Below, piece by piece: positions 9,336 through 21,204 of a stretch of DNA of 64,000 nucleotides. The DNA is from Areca catechu (lineage: Eukaryota; Streptophyta; Magnoliopsida; Arecales; Arecaceae): positions 63,010,021 through 63,074,020 of the forward strand of contig CM038046.1 in assembly GCA_021397845.1 (NCBI GenBank), given 5' to 3'. The stretch's first letter is position 1; every line of letters begins with the position of its first letter. The notes below the pieces were generated by a model that had not been told where the DNA came from, made no database searches, and saw only the letters and a program-made list of their open reading frames with translations. A program made the position numbers and the translations under genes.

Positions 9336-10955
9336 ACAACAATGACATATGATGCTAGAAGATATGAAAATAAAGAAGTTTTTAAAATATTTTTACTATT
9401 TTTTTTGTTTAGAACCCAATCCAGATTTGTTAAAAATAGTTCTTTAATTAATCAAAAGCATATCAAGCTTTTTAGAGCTATATGTGAACTTTTCAACAAA
9501 AAGTTTAACTTTATCAAGTTCTTATTTCAAGCCCTTGTTTTCTTTAGTTAAGGCTTTATTTTCTTTTGAAAGCTCTTAATTCATTATGGCTAGCCTTTTC
9601 TTTTTTAAATCCTTATTTTCTTGAGTTAAGCTTTCATTTACTTTTTTTAATTCTTCCTATTTACTAGTTAAGGCAAACTTTTGATCCTTTAAAGTTTTAT
9701 TTTCTTGAGTTAAGATATCATTCTCTTTTGATAGCTTTTTATTTGTATTGGTTAACTTAAGAACTTTTTTATTTTTTTATTTTTAGTTTTAGCTTTTCCA
9801 AATCATCCATGAGTTTAGCAAAAGCATCTCGTAGTTATTCAAATATAAAATTAACTCCAGTTTTGGACCTTACCTCTTCCTCATGAGTCATAAAGGATAG
9901 GTTTAAAACCTCCTATATTTCTTTATTGGAGGTAGAGTCCTCACTCTCACTCCATGTCGCCATCATTGCCTTCTTCTAGTATTTTCTTTAGACTTTCTTG
10001 AGAAGGGGGCAGTCTATCTTGTAGTGACCTAGTTTGTAGCATTCAAAGCAAATATATTACTTTTTCTCTTTCTCCTTTTCCTTCTCCTTACTTGGCTCTC
10101 CTTTATAAGGCTTCTTGTATCCATGCTTCTTCTTCCTCATGAACCTTCTGAACTTTTTTGATACAAGGGCCATTTCATCATTTTCATCTTCCTCATCCAA
10201 GTCTTCACTAGATTCTTCCTTGGCAGTTGTAGACTTGAGGGTTATAGTCTTCTTTTTCTTCTGATTTTTAGCCATCTTTTTCTTCAAAGATAGCTCATAG
10301 GTCATAAGAGAATCTAAGGGTTGCTTAAGAGAAAGTATGTCAAGATCTTTGACCTCTTGTTTGGCAGTGACCTTTGCATCCCACGAATTTAGAAGAGACC
10401 TGAAAATTTTGTTAACAAGTTCAATATTAGAGTAAGAATTGTCGAAACTTTTCAAACTATGCATGACATTAGTAAATCTAGTATACATTTAGTTATAGAT
10501 TTACTAAACTCCATCCTAAACATTTTATATGTATGAACAAGCAAATTAATCTTAGATTGTTTTACTTGATTAGTACACTCATGGGTAACTTCAAATGTAT
10601 CCCATATTTCTTTGACTAAAGAATAAGTAGAAATCCTATTGAACTCATTAGGGTCTAAAGCACAATAAAGTAAGTTCATAGTTTTTGTATTCAATTCAGC
10701 TTACTTATCCAAATCATCCTCAAGCTTGGAAACAGCAATACCATCTACCATGACTTTTGGCTTGTGAGGGCCTTTAATGATGGTCTTCCAAAGGTTATAA
10801 TCTATGGCTTGTATGTAAATGCACATACAATTTTTCTAGTATGTATAGTTTGTTCCATTGAACAAAAATGGATGGTTTGAAACTTGCCCCTTTGAATATA
10901 AGCACCAAATTGAACTATCATTCAATCTTTGACTATAGATTGTTAGATCAAATTT
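9336..10955 (-). pseudogene. gag: Sire-B gag
   Basis: On the minus strand the N-terminal UBN2-type gag domain starts near 10955 (FNGTNYTYWK block) and continues through 10694-10452 (MNLLYCALDPNEFNRIST, then VTHECTNQVKQSKINLL) and 10488-10057 (143 codons). The latter includes a Lys-rich KKKKT stretch, an acidic EEDENDEMALVSKKFRRFM block and a KEKEKEK tail. The zinc knuckle region near 10000-10050 and the coiled-coil C-terminus (9950-9340) are full of stops. Capsid function is lost. Confidence 0.8.
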
Positions 10956-10967
10956 GCTGAGTATGAA

Positions 10968-10979
10968 GCTTTGATACCA
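10968..10979 (-). other. Sire-B primer-binding site
   Basis: The minus strand reads TGGTATCAAAGC, one base from the initiator tRNA-Met complement TGGTATCAGAGC, two bases inside the LTR end. Confidence 0.8.
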
Positions 10980-10981
10980 CT

Positions 10982-12212
10982 TGTTACCCAGCAAAGCAAC
11001 CCAGGAAAGGGGATGAATTAAAATTTTCAAAATTTTTAACAAGTATATGCTAAATTTGAAAAATAGTGAAGTAATTGTGCTACAATGTATGTATATAGAT
11101 TAGAACTATGTGTAATGCTTAAGAGAGAAATAAGATAAAAGCAAGGAACAACAAACATAGAAGATTTTTAGTGGTTTGGTGCACTCCAAGCACCTATATC
11201 CACTTTCCAAGAATCTCTTAGGAATTTCACTATAATCTTTCAAGATTATAGCTAGTTTATTTTCTAGACTTACAAACTTAACTTGATTGGTTTTCTCTTA
11301 GGATCACCAACCATAATATTATAACAAGCCAACCCTAAGCTTGCAATCTAATTCCAAGGCTTGGATATGCCTATCCCCTAGTTTCAATTTCTTTGAAACT
11401 AGTTACAACTCAAAACAAGGTACAAGAAGTAATAAAAATAAAAGTACTCAAAAAAAGTGAAAGAAAAGTTGAAGAAGCTCTTAGTGGAATCTCTTTGAGT
11501 TGTTTGCTTCAATGAAAAGCCTCTAATGATTGCTTGAAAGCTAGTGATTGGGAATTGAAGGCACCTTTTTAAGAACTAGGCTTTTATTTGCATGCTTGTG
11601 CTTTAAAAGATTCTCTCTTGAAAGTATTAGCTTTGTCTTTGATTCTCTTCGATTTCTCTTGCTTCTTTAATGTGTTTGATAAGGAATAAATATACATAAA
11701 ACCTTTAAAAATCTATTTATAGCTGTTAGAAAGTGAAAACTAGCCATTTGAACCTTTGTACAGCTTTCTATAGTTTAGAAAATATAACTGGTTTTATGTT
11801 ATCAAAAGTTGAAGTGTCAACACTTGAGTCTACGAGTTAACACTTCAAGTCTAAGTATCAATACTTGAGCTATTCTAAAAAATTTTACTTGGATCATCTT
11901 GTAACCTTGATAATTAGAGCATAAGTCGATCCTTGAGTTGATATCTTGAGTCAATACTTCAAGTCCAAGTATCGATACTTAAGCCTGTGCTAGAAATTTT
12001 GCTTTTTATTATTTCTTATGAGTTTAACACTTGGAGCTTGAGCTGATTCTTAAGTCGACACCTTGAGTCGATACTTCATCATAAGGTATCAATATTTGAG
12101 TGTGTGGATAGAAACTATTGCATGCCAGACTTCTTTCTTTTTTGGATCTTTTCTGAGGGTTGACTCATCACTTCCTTGAATCGACACTTGACTAGTGGCG
12201 TTCAACACTTAC
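10982..12212 (-). repeat. Sire-B 5' LTR, truncated
   Basis: The plus strand starts TGTTACCCAGCAAAGC, the complement of an LTR end. It contains the CCGAACCACT-like block with the paired arms GGTGC/GCACC (11178-11194), a degenerate hairpin region (11240-11350), and a type-A TGTCGA/TGTCAACAC motif cluster (11810-12212). The outer end is missing: the cluster joins directly to gag sequence of another copy at about 12212. Confidence 0.75.
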
Positions 12213-12831
12213 CTAATCTTTCAAAGCCATCAAGCATAGATTGGTTGATTTTGCTTGCTCTTCTTCATTGGAGCTTGACTCATCACTATCGCTCCATGTA
12301 GCAACCATGGCCTTCTTCTTCTTGCTCTTCTTGTAAGCTTTCTTTAAAGATAAACAATTGGATTGATAGTGCCTGATTGATAGTGCTCTAATTTCTTGCA
12401 CTCATAGCATATGGGTTACTGGTCTTTATTTGTTTCCTTCTCCTTCTCTTTTTCCTTCTCCTTCTCTTTTTCCTTGCATGGCTCTCCCTTAGCCAAGTGC
12501 CTTCTTCTACACTTTGATCTACCCTTGTCTATAAATCTCTTGAATTTTCTTATCACGAGGACTATATCCTCATCTCCAAGTTCTTCATTGGAGGAGAGGC
12601 TTTCTTCTCCTCCTCCTTTCTCTTCAGCTACTACCTTGAGAGCTGTTTTTTTTTTATTTTTGCCTTCTTTATTGGGGTGCTTCATGTTCAATTCATGAGT
12701 TAACAATGATGCAAGAAGCTCCTCCAAAGGTAAGTTGTTGAGGTCTTTAACTTCCAAGATTATGGTGACTTTAGCATCGCACTTGTTGGCAATGAATAAA
12801 GATCATTTTGCATTAGGTTGTTGTAAGTGGA
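12213..12831 (-). pseudogene. gag: Second minus-strand Sirevirus gag fragment
   Basis: The minus strand of 12757-12416 (113 codons) carries VKDLNNLPLEELLASLLTHE, an acidic EELGDEDIVLVIRKFKRF block and KEKEKEK repeats. The 12401-12213 part carries the degenerate knuckle CYECKKLEHYQ (out of frame), then KKKKAMVATWSDSDESS. Its downstream end is fused to the U3 region of the Sire-B LTR, so pol, the envelope-like ORF and most of an LTR have been deleted between them. The other side meets the Tat LTR at about 12831. Confidence 0.75.
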
Positions 12832-13968
12832 AAAAATGGTCGGGCCAAAGACATAGGGCTCACAAAAGTAAAGATAGGCCAATGGCTTGATCGCTAGCAT
12901 GAGCTATAGACCACACATGGAACCATGCCACCTTAAAATGGATAGGGCTACTGCAAGAGCATGATTGGCCGATCGACCAATGTCATGTTGGCCACTCCAG
13001 AGGCATTCAATCATGATCCCCCGAGCAGGTATGGTAGATGCCAACTCCTATGCCCTGAGGTGTTAGTGGCCCTATTAATCACTCTAAAGGTTTTTAGTCA
13101 CAATCCCCTGAGTAGGTACTAGTAGAGGCCAACTCCTATGCCCTAAGGTATCAACAAGCATTTCTGACCACTCTGGAGGAGTTCAGTCATGATCCCCCAT
13201 GTGAGTATCAATAGAGGCCAACTTCTATGCCTTAAGACATCAGTAAGCCATACCAACCACTCCAAAGGTGCTCAGTCATGATCCCCCAATTGGGTATCGA
13301 TAGAGGCTAACTCTTATTCCCTAAAACATCAGTGAGCCCTACCAACTACTCTGGAGGTATTCAGTCTTGATCCCCCAAGCAAGTACCAGTAGAGGCCAAC
13401 ATTTATACCCTAAGCATCGGCTAGCCCTACCGATCGCTCCGGAGGTGTTCAGTTATGATTGCTTAAGAGATACTGGCAGAGGTCAACTCCTATGCCCTTA
13501 AGCATCAGTGAGCCTTGTAGGCCACTCCGGAGGTGTTCAATCATGATCCCTTGAGCAAGTACTAATAAAATCCAACTCCTATATCCTAAAGTATTAACGA
13601 GCCTTGCCGACCACTCTGAAGGCATTTAATCACAATCTATTAAGCAGGTACTAGAAAAGGCCAACTACTATACTCTAAGGCATCAACAAGCCATGCCAAC
13701 TACTGTGGAGGGGTTTAGTCATGATCTCCTAAGTGGGCACTGGTAGAGGTCAACTCCTACTTTCCATGGCATCAGCAAGCCCTGCCAACTACTCTAAAGG
13801 CATTCGGCCACAAGTTCCCAAGCCTTGATCACCCCACAAGCACTCCAACCTGCAAGATCCTAGCAGCATACCCATCTCAAGTCCCAGAAGAACAACACCC
13901 AAACATTCATCATTGCAGCTTCTACCATGTGGCCACTCTTTGTCATGTCCCAAATGTTGGAAAACTAA
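12832..13968 (+). repeat. Tat-1 left LTR remnant with an 88-90 bp tandem array
   Basis: A leading 150 bases match 56648-56840. From about 12990 to 13810 there are about nine copies of an 88-90 base unit with the recurring core AGAGGCCAACTCCTATGCCC and a GTTCAGTCATGATCCCC segment. The array is followed by 150 unique bases up to Copia-C. Confidence 0.75.
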
Positions 13969-15870
13969 GACAGGGTTTCTTATATGGATTTTTTTAGAAA
14001 TACTTGTGGAAATGTATTAAAATAATTTTAATCACTAAAGCATGCATTAGAATAATTCTAGAAAACCTACCCTACAAGATCAAGATAAGATATAAATAGA
14101 ACATAGATACTAAAAACAAAATCAGCATGTATCGATCCAATTGATGCATACTATAGATCTAATTTACAAATGTATACAAGATTGGATCCCATACCTCATC
14201 ATGGGTCAATGAACACCATTGTTAATGGAGAATGGTAGATGGTTTAGATGTTGCCTTGCAACGGCATAGGATGTTTGATCTCTACGAATAGTCCACATGA
14301 AGCACCAAGGGATCACCTTTCCTAGAGTGCTACTCCGTGTGAAGGCTATAGATGGTGATATGAAATCCTTCTATGAATTTTCTCGAGCCCTCCAAGAAAA
14401 TAAAGATATGGAGGATGAGAAGGATCAGGTCATGGAAGAAAAAAAATCCCAAAACAATTTTTTTCTATTTTTCTTTTTTCCTTTCTTTCTCTGAAAAACC
14501 CTAGCACCAAGAAGAACTTCTCATGCATACCAAGAATTCACACCCAACTCCCTATTTTTTTCATCCTATTTTTCTTGATTTCTCATGGTGATGCAAGCCC
14601 TTTTTTGTTATCTCACAATCCCATGGATTCAAAGAAAAATATGGTGTTGAGTTGTTGGATAAGATCAAAGGATAAAGATCAACTAAAACTCCTCCATACT
14701 CTTGTCATGTTTTCACACAAACTGACTCTCCTCATATTTTCTTCAATGGGTTCTCTCTTAGATTTTCACACCCAAGCCTTCTCAAGTTGTCACCCAATCT
14801 TAGAAAAAATTCAAATAAAATATGACATGGAGATTAAGATGAGAATAGGATAAGATATTAGGATAGGATTAGGAGTTCTATTTAGACTAGGACTTTTAAT
14901 CTCAATAGAACTCCTATTGGTTTTAACTTTCAAACTCAACCAAAATTAAACTAACCTATCCTAATCCAAAGGGGAGTGAGAGAGGATGTGGAATCTTAGA
15001 TTTGGCATGAGAAAACATCACAAAAAAATAAATTTGCATAGAGAGATTTTGTGGTGCAAGGGAGGGTTTCTTAGTTTGACTTGGTCAACCTTAATTTTAA
15101 TTATAATTTAATTTGATTTAATCAATTTAAAAAGATTGAATCTTATCTAATTAGGCTCTAATTAAACTTAATTAATCAAAAATTAATCAAGTTCAAATCT
15201 AAATTAAATCAAGATCAAAATTTCTTAGCGATTAGGTCATCGAATAATCTAATTGGGTGAAATCTAATTGAACCAAATTCAATTAGACTTGACTAAATCC
15301 TTTTTGCTCAATTAAATTGATCAATTAAAAATCTAATTACTAATTAATCCTTTTAAAATTAATTAATAATTATTATTTATTTATTTATAATATTTTTATA
15401 AGGTAAATTGTTCATCATATTTATAATTTTGCCACTAAATGATTCTCAATCATCGATCAACCATCACGACCAATTGAAAACTTTTATTATGTGTGATCTT
15501 GTAGGTTCGAATCCTAAGCTTAGAAACCATTTTCTGAACTAATGGATGTCTGGATAGGTCAAATGATGGCAAAACAACATTCAAGAATCCAAGTTATGGT
15601 TACCATATAATTCATCACTTTGACATAATGCTCAGGATAACTTTAGAGTCAACTACCAACTCCAAATCAATATATCCGAATGTGTCTCAACCTGCTAAAT
15701 CTTATAACTGCTCACCAAGATTATCCAGGCCTAGGTTTTGCTAAATTGAAACACCGCAAAGCATCTATCCAGTAATCTTGAAGTATTCAATCCCTTCTTG
15801 ACTCAACATTGACTAAACAAGTACTTGACTATACCCAAAAACCTTCTGTCACTAGATTAAAAATCTAGGT
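13969..15870 (-). repeat. LTR-like sequence of Copia-C or a separate LTR
   Basis: The plus strand begins TGTTGGAAAACTAAGACAGGG, and the minus strand ends in TTTTCCAACA, as in large copia LTRs. The middle (about 15090-15380) is very AT-rich with many AATTAAT words. A sharp inner boundary is not visible, and the last 300 bases may be leader sequence after the primer-binding site at 15873-15882. Short ORFs at 14297 and 14575 look accidental. Confidence 0.45.
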
Positions 15871-15872
15871 AG

Positions 15873-15882
15873 TCTGATACCA
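15873..15882 (-). other. Copia-C primer-binding site
   Basis: The minus strand reads TGGTATCAGA directly after the LTR end ATACA at 15884, matching initiator tRNA-Met. Confidence 0.65.
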
Positions 15883-15883
15883 A

Positions 15884-16355
15884 TGTATAGTGAGTTGCTT
15901 GCCAAGTCACCATGCTAGTCTCAAGTTTGAGGAACACTTATACCCATATCCTTTCTGTGAGATACTCTTAATAATAAAGTACTCCATAAAGTTGGTCACT
16001 ATTTAGTAACATCTACTTCTACACTTACCTGCATGCCATATCAGTGTCTCCACACTTCTTAGTTAAAAGGACAACCAACCTATATGGCACACAATGACCT
16101 ATTCTCGATAAACATTATCATCCTAGGTAACAACGTATCATTTCATTAAAAACTGATTTAAAAATCATTCATAAATCCTCCTTTATTGAATCAATGCAGT
16201 TCTAAGGACTTAACACATTAGAGTTCATAAGAAGATGATAAAGAGTGTTGAGATGTCAAAAATAATATTTACCTTATTTATAATTCATATATATTTGTAA
16301 GATAAATTAAATATCTATAACCCAGATGATTGACTTTACGATACTTTTCTTAATA
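15884..16355 (-). repeat. Copia-C LTR (about 470 bp)
   Basis: On the minus strand it begins TATTAAGAAAAG after a purine-rich CCAAGTGGAAG tract and ends CACTATACA next to the primer-binding site. It lies directly downstream of the RNase H below, as a 3' LTR would. The ends are imperfect (TA instead of TG at the start). Confidence 0.55.
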
Positions 16356-16880
16356 ACTTCCACTTGGACTAGAGATAATTGGAAAAGTATCATATACCCA
16401 TCTTCTACTTGTATTTGTCAAACTCTTTGATTCTGAGGGTTTTAATGAATAGGTCCACTAGGTTCTTCTTTCTATCAATCTTCTGAAAGTCGACATCACC
16501 TCATTCTACAATCTCTCAGACAAGGTGGTAGCAATGTAGAACGTGCATGTCTGCTGATGTGCCTTCAGTTCCTTTACTTGAGTAATGGCTCTAGTGCTGT
16601 CATAATGTTAAATAACTGGATCATAAATGGAATATGCCATAATAAACTTCCACAACCATACAGCTTTCTTTGCAGCATCAGATGCCACAACAAACTCCAC
16701 CTTGCATACTGAATCAGCCATAGTGTGTTGCTTGGAACTTTTCTAGCAAACAGCTCCTTCATTAAGGATAAAGACATATCCTGATGCACTTTTGCTATTA
16801 TTCTAGTCTAACTGAAAACTAGAGTCAATATAACCGACTAGTTTCAGGTCAAAATCTCCATAAACCAATAATTGGTCCTT
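16356..16880 (-). pseudogene. pol: Copia-C RNase H fragment
   Basis: On the minus strand the protein is a copia RNase H that differs from the Sirevirus type. It shows LVGYIDSSF, SASGYVFILNEGAV, the VEFVVASDAAKKAVWLWKF block and LERRT...WTYSLKP toward the end. The longest open piece is 71 codons (16789-16574), with stops on both sides. RT is absent: sequence changes to Tat-1 gag near 16880. Confidence 0.75.
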
Positions 16881-16989
16881 AGTAGTCGAGGCCATAGCAA
16901 CATTAGGACTATCTCCACACTCTCAAATAGATGGAATGAGAGAAGATCCGAATCTTTATGAGTTTCTTCAACATAGCTACTTTGGAGAT

Positions 16990-17640
16990 CTACAATTTGG
17001 ACTAGTCAGTTGCTATGTCAGCTCTAGTGAAAGGGTAGCTAAAAAATGACCTTAAAAAGTTATTGGCCAAAACCTTTCTAAAGAACTTTGTAGGAATGCT
17101 AGCCCAAGCTGAAAGTATACTCGGATGGAAGAAGTTTTTATGTTGGAAGAGGATCCACCCACTTCTATACTAGGGAGTTGTATGAAAATGCAAGGACACA
17201 AACTCTACCCGAAGCATAAGAGAAGAACTTGGCCTCGCTCCAGATCCCTGTGGGATAGGAATAGTTCTTCAAAGATCTCTGGCCTAGAGAAGCCCCTCAA
17301 GCATGCCACCAAGGAAGTTGTATACCTATACTCCTCTAAATGCACCAAGGAAAAAGGTGCTAATGGAGATCGTAAGGCACATTCCATAGCCTCGAAAGAT
17401 GGGGACACCATTGGCAAGGAGGAATCAAAACAAATTTTGCTTATATCATTTGGACCATGGCCATGATATTGAGTGCATCTAGCTATGAGATGAGATTGAA
17501 GAGCTAATCAGGCGGGGTCATCTTGATTGATTCATTTGATAATAGAGAGTACCAAGAGAGTAGCTAAGATCACCATGACCAGCTGAACAACCACAGCCAC
17601 TTCCAGCTCCAAAGGGTGGTGATCCCACACCATCGGGAAA
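16990..17640 (+). pseudogene. gag: Tat-1 gag, C-terminal part
   Basis: The plus-strand frames contain MLAQAES-like sequence near 17095 and an open stretch at 17125-17466, then the Tat-type knuckle region HLDHGHDIE with DEIEELIRRGHLD (about 17440-17520) in a shifted frame. This resembles the Tat lineage pattern in which a C/H knuckle is followed by an EIEELI.RG.L sequence. Only the C-terminal part is kept, and the N-terminal capsid domain was lost where Copia-C inserted. Frameshifts make it non-functional. Confidence 0.7.
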
Positions 17641-18060
17641 AATAGGAATGATAATAGGGGAGTGCAGTCACCCCAAGCAACTAGCAAAAAAATGAGCAAT
17701 GTCAATAGTTTTTCTGAAGAAGATGATAATGGTGTTCAGTTTCCACATAATGATGCGGTGGTAATAACTTTGAACATAGAAAATTATGATGTACATCACA
17801 TCCTTATTGATAATGGGAGTTTAGTAGATGTGTTGTACTATGAAGAACTTATAAAAATGGGAATATCCCTAGAATGACTGGTTTGAGTGAATTCTCCACT
17901 AGTGAGATTTATAGGAGATGCAATCTAGGTAGAGGGGATGATTGCCCTGATTGTAAGATGGGACATTACCCTCTATGATCCATCACTCGAGTAGACTTTC
18001 TGGTCATTTGGATGCCTTCAACTTATAATGCCATTCTCAGACAACCAGGTCTTAACACCT
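17641..18060 (+). pseudogene. pol: Tat-1 protease
   Basis: ORF 17662-17877 gives VITLNIENYDVHHILIDNG followed by SLVDVLYYEELIKMGISLE. This matches the Ty3/gypsy retropepsin of the Tat lineage, in which the active site is D-N/S-G (here DNG at about 17806). It would cut the gag-pol polyprotein. A stop follows at 17875, and the remaining protease-to-RT linker (TYNAILRQPGLNTFWAIVSTYYLKVKF, interrupted) is recognisable to 18100. Confidence 0.75.
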
Positions 18061-19090
18061 TCTGGGCTATTGTCTCTACTTACTACCTAAAAGTAAAATT
18101 TCAAACAACATACAGGATCAAAAAGATCAACAGAGATCAAAACCTAGCACAATGCTAGTACCGTACCGAGCTTCAAGGAAAAAGAGTTGCTAAAGACTAT
18201 CTAGTCAAAGGTCTCGATGCTTGGGATGACCTAACCAAGTAACAAGGAGAGCTGGCTAAGGACCTCATCTCCATATGCTTGGCCGATGAAAATCTAGAGC
18301 ACATAGTTAGGATTGGCTTCAACTTGGATCAGATAACTATAGATTAGCTAATCTTATTCTTATAGGAGAATATCGATGTCTTCAATTGGGCTCCCATGGA
18401 TATGCTAAGCATCGACCCCTCAGCGATGGTACACCAGTTGGAGGTGGATCCCAAGTACCAACTCGTTAAACAAAAGAAACAAAGCTTAACACCCAAGTGA
18501 TAAAAAGCTATCACCGAGGATGTTGGCAAGTTGCTTGATGCTTGCATCATCTAGAAAATCACCTATCTGGAATGGATTGCTAACCTAGTTATCATGAAAA
18601 AGATGAATGGCAAGTGATGAATTTGCATAAAATTCCATAGATCTCAATAGAGTGTACCTAAAAGATGGCTATCCACTATCGCGGATCAATTACATGTCGA
18701 TGCAACTTTGGACCATTATCTTCTCAGCTTTATAGATGCCTTCTCCAGATATAACCAAATCTAGATAACCCTAGAAGATAAAGATAAAATTACTTTTATT
18801 ACTGATCGAGGCCTCTTTTGTACAGGATTATGCCATTCAGACTAAAAAAGCAGGTGCTACATACCAATGCCTGGTGAACAAAATCTTTAAAGACCAAATC
18901 AAGTAGAATATGGAGGTGTATGTGGACGACATGCTCATCAAAAGCAAAATTAGAAGGACCCATATCGAAGACCTCCAGGAGACTTTTAATACCCTCTAGA
19001 AGTACCAAATTAAGTTAAACTCTACCAAATGCACCTTCGAAGTGGTTTTAGGTAAATTCTTGGATTTCATAGTTCCTAATAGGGGGTGAA
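18061..19090 (+). pseudogene. pol: Tat-1 reverse transcriptase
   Basis: This is a Ty3/gypsy RT with many stops. Landmarks are FNWAPMDMLSIDPSAMVHQL (about 18380), WIANLVIMKKMNGK (18570), FIDAFSRYNQI (18728), ITFITDRGLFC (18790) and the catalytic YVDD at 18919-18930 followed by MLIKSK. The protein would copy element RNA into DNA. The order and motifs leave little doubt about the family, but at least eight in-frame stops remove activity. Confidence 0.85.
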
Positions 19091-19760
19091 GGCTAATCTA
19101 AAGAAAATCAAGGACATCTACAACATGAACTCATCAAAGATGGTCAAAGATGTCCAGCACCACATCGGGAGGATTACAGCCCATAGTAAATTTGTCTCCA
19201 AATTGGCTGACCGTTGCCTCCCATTCTTCCAAACTTTAAAGCATTTGAAGGATTTTTGGTGGATAGAAAAATGCCAAAAAACTTTTGATGATCTTAAGAA
19301 TTACCTTAGCTCCCCACCATTATTGGGGAGGCTAGATCCCAACAAAGAATTATTTCTACATTTGGCAACCTCTCCCTCAATAATGAATGTAGTGTTGATC
19401 TAGGAGAAGGATAGGGTTCAAAAACACATCTACTACATTAGCAGAATCTTAAGCGATGCGAAGATCTGGTATTTCAAGCTGGAGAAGTTGGTATATGCTT
19501 TCCTTATCGCTGCTCGAAAGCTCTGCCCAAATTTTCAAGCTCACACCATCATCTTGCTAACCGATCAGCCTATGAAAAATATTATCTATATATTTGATAC
19601 ATTCAAATATATCACTAAATGGATAATTGAGCTCTCAGAGTTTGATATCAAATATCAACCCCAACCATCGATCAAGGCCCAGATACTTGTCGATTTCCTA
19701 GCCACATATACTATCCTAATGAGCCAGTCAAACCAAAAGCAACGGAACCATTGGAGATAA
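19091..19760 (+). pseudogene. pol: Tat-1 first RNase H
   Basis: ORFs 19086-19403 (105 codons) and 19488-19760 (90 codons) cover the RT thumb/connection (VQHHIGRITAHSKFVSKLADR) and the usual gypsy RNase H, with FLHLATSPSIMNVVL, a HIYYISRILSDA block, FLIAARKLCPNFQAH and the HTIILLTDQPM/IFDTFKYITKW stretch. One stop at about 19400 and a short non-open stretch separate the two ORFs. It is followed directly by a second RNase H, as in the Tat lineage. Confidence 0.8.
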
Positions 19761-19789
19761 CATTAGACACCCCTCCAAGCTCAAATGAT

Positions 19790-20270
19790 GCCTAGGAGAT
19801 ATATGTGGATGGGTCATCCAAATCTCGAAGGATCAGGAGCAAGAGTGGTCATTGTCAACTTTCAAAGAATCATGGTCAAGCATGGTCTATGCCTTAAATA
19901 CCTCACAACCAACAATGAGGTATGAGACTCTGGTAGTGGGGCTTGGTATCACCAAAGAACTGGGAGTGCAAAATTTAAGAGTCTATAATGACTCTCAACT
20001 GGTCATTATCAAAGATGACTCCAAAACTAGGGAAGGAAATATAATCAAATACCTTCAAAAAGTTAAAGAACTAATCAGTAACCTCCACAACTTTGAAATT
20101 CAATAGATCCTAAGAGAAGATAACTCTTGAGTGGACATATTGGCCAAAGCAATAACTACAATTCCTATGGCGCTTCCCTAAGGGGCCTACTTCCAACAAA
20201 TTAAAAAGTTGATCACCAAAAAATCATCAGAGGTCATGCAGCTCGATGATGAGCCATGTTGGATCAACGC
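19790..20270 (+). pseudogene. pol: Tat-1 second (archaeal-like) RNase H
   Basis: The sequence begins with YVDGSSKS at about 19800 and continues with ITKELGVQNLRVYNDSQLVI (ORF 19852-20106), VKELISNLHNFEIQ and a TLEWTYWPKQ-like tail in a shifted frame. A second, archaeal-type RNase H between the first RNase H and integrase is a defining trait of the Tat lineage. It is interrupted at 20270 by Sire-D, and the polyprotein resumes at 32240. Confidence 0.75.
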
Positions 20271-21204
20271 TATTAACTCTTAACTTGATTCTGATGAATA
20301 ACAAAATACTAAAGTATATTGAGTACTAATTGTGTGTTAAAGTATGTTTATCATAATAAGGTACTCATCAAAGTTATAATGTATCGAAGAAATCAAAAAC
20401 CTTATCAAACAGTTGAAGAAGTTACTTAAGTTAATGAACTTTCAAGTTACATGGATTTTAGATCATATGGAAGATATTGAAGAGCTAAAAATTTGAATTT
20501 GGACAAGTTTCGGCATAGTTTCAGCCAAGTGTCGACTCATAAAATTGAAGTGTCGACTCATAAAATTGAAGTGTCAACTCAAGGTATCGACTCACAAAAG
20601 CTTGAGCTAATATACAGAAAGAGTTTCAGCTAACACACATGAAGTGTCGACTCATGAAAACCAACTGTCGACACATGATTCGACTCATGGTCAAGCAAGT
20701 GTCAACTCAAGGCCTGAGACCAAAATGAAGACAGAACATGCTGATTTCTAGATTTTGTCCAAGTGTCGACTTCATGAAGATGAAGTGTCAACTCAAGTGT
20801 CGACTCACTAGAAGAAGTGTTGATGCACCAGTGCATTCTAGAGAGCTTCAGAAAACTTTTTTGACATGGTGTCAACTCAAGTGTCGACACTTGCAGGTTT
20901 GGGTGAACAGTAATGGCTAGTTTTTTTGAAGCGTAGAACTTCTCCAAATTATGTCTAATGACTATTTTCTCCCCTCCAATAGCTATAAATGGTCATTTAA
21001 GGCTTGGAAAGATATTTAAAGTCCACCAAACACAAGGAAAAAGCATTCATTGCAAATCATTCAAGCATTCATTAAGAATTCATTGAGCATTCATTACTAT
21101 TAAGTGAATTTGAGCCTTCAAGCATTCAAGTTTTAAAGAGAGCATTCAAGTCCATATTCTCAAGTATTGATTAAGGCTTTAACAACTTAGAGACAAACTT
21201 CTCA
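20271..21204 (+). repeat. Sire-D 5' LTR, truncated
   Basis: It matches the first 900 bases of the 30718-32239 LTR, including a type-A motif cluster (20527-20895) and TATA box TATTTAAA (21013-21020). At about 21204 it jumps straight into gag. The hairpin array, LTR end and primer-binding site are missing. Confidence 0.85.

Larger units (their letters stand above)
8969..12212 (-). mobile_element. Sire-B, truncated Sirevirus (5' part only)
   Basis: Read on the minus strand, this gives a cut LTR (12212-10982), a primer-binding site (10979-10968), gag and the start of protease, ending where Sire-A inserted (8968/8969). The rest of pol, the envelope-like ORF and the 3' LTR are not in the window. 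Confidence 0.8.

Noticed and set aside
12411..12698. 95-codon plus-strand ORF (Phe/Ser-rich)
   Set aside because: It is the reverse reading of the Lys/Glu-rich gag segment on the minus strand.
16880..17060. Copia RT sequence continuing from the Copia-C RNase H
   Set aside because: No RT motif appears on the minus strand here; the plus strand already resembles Tat-type gag.
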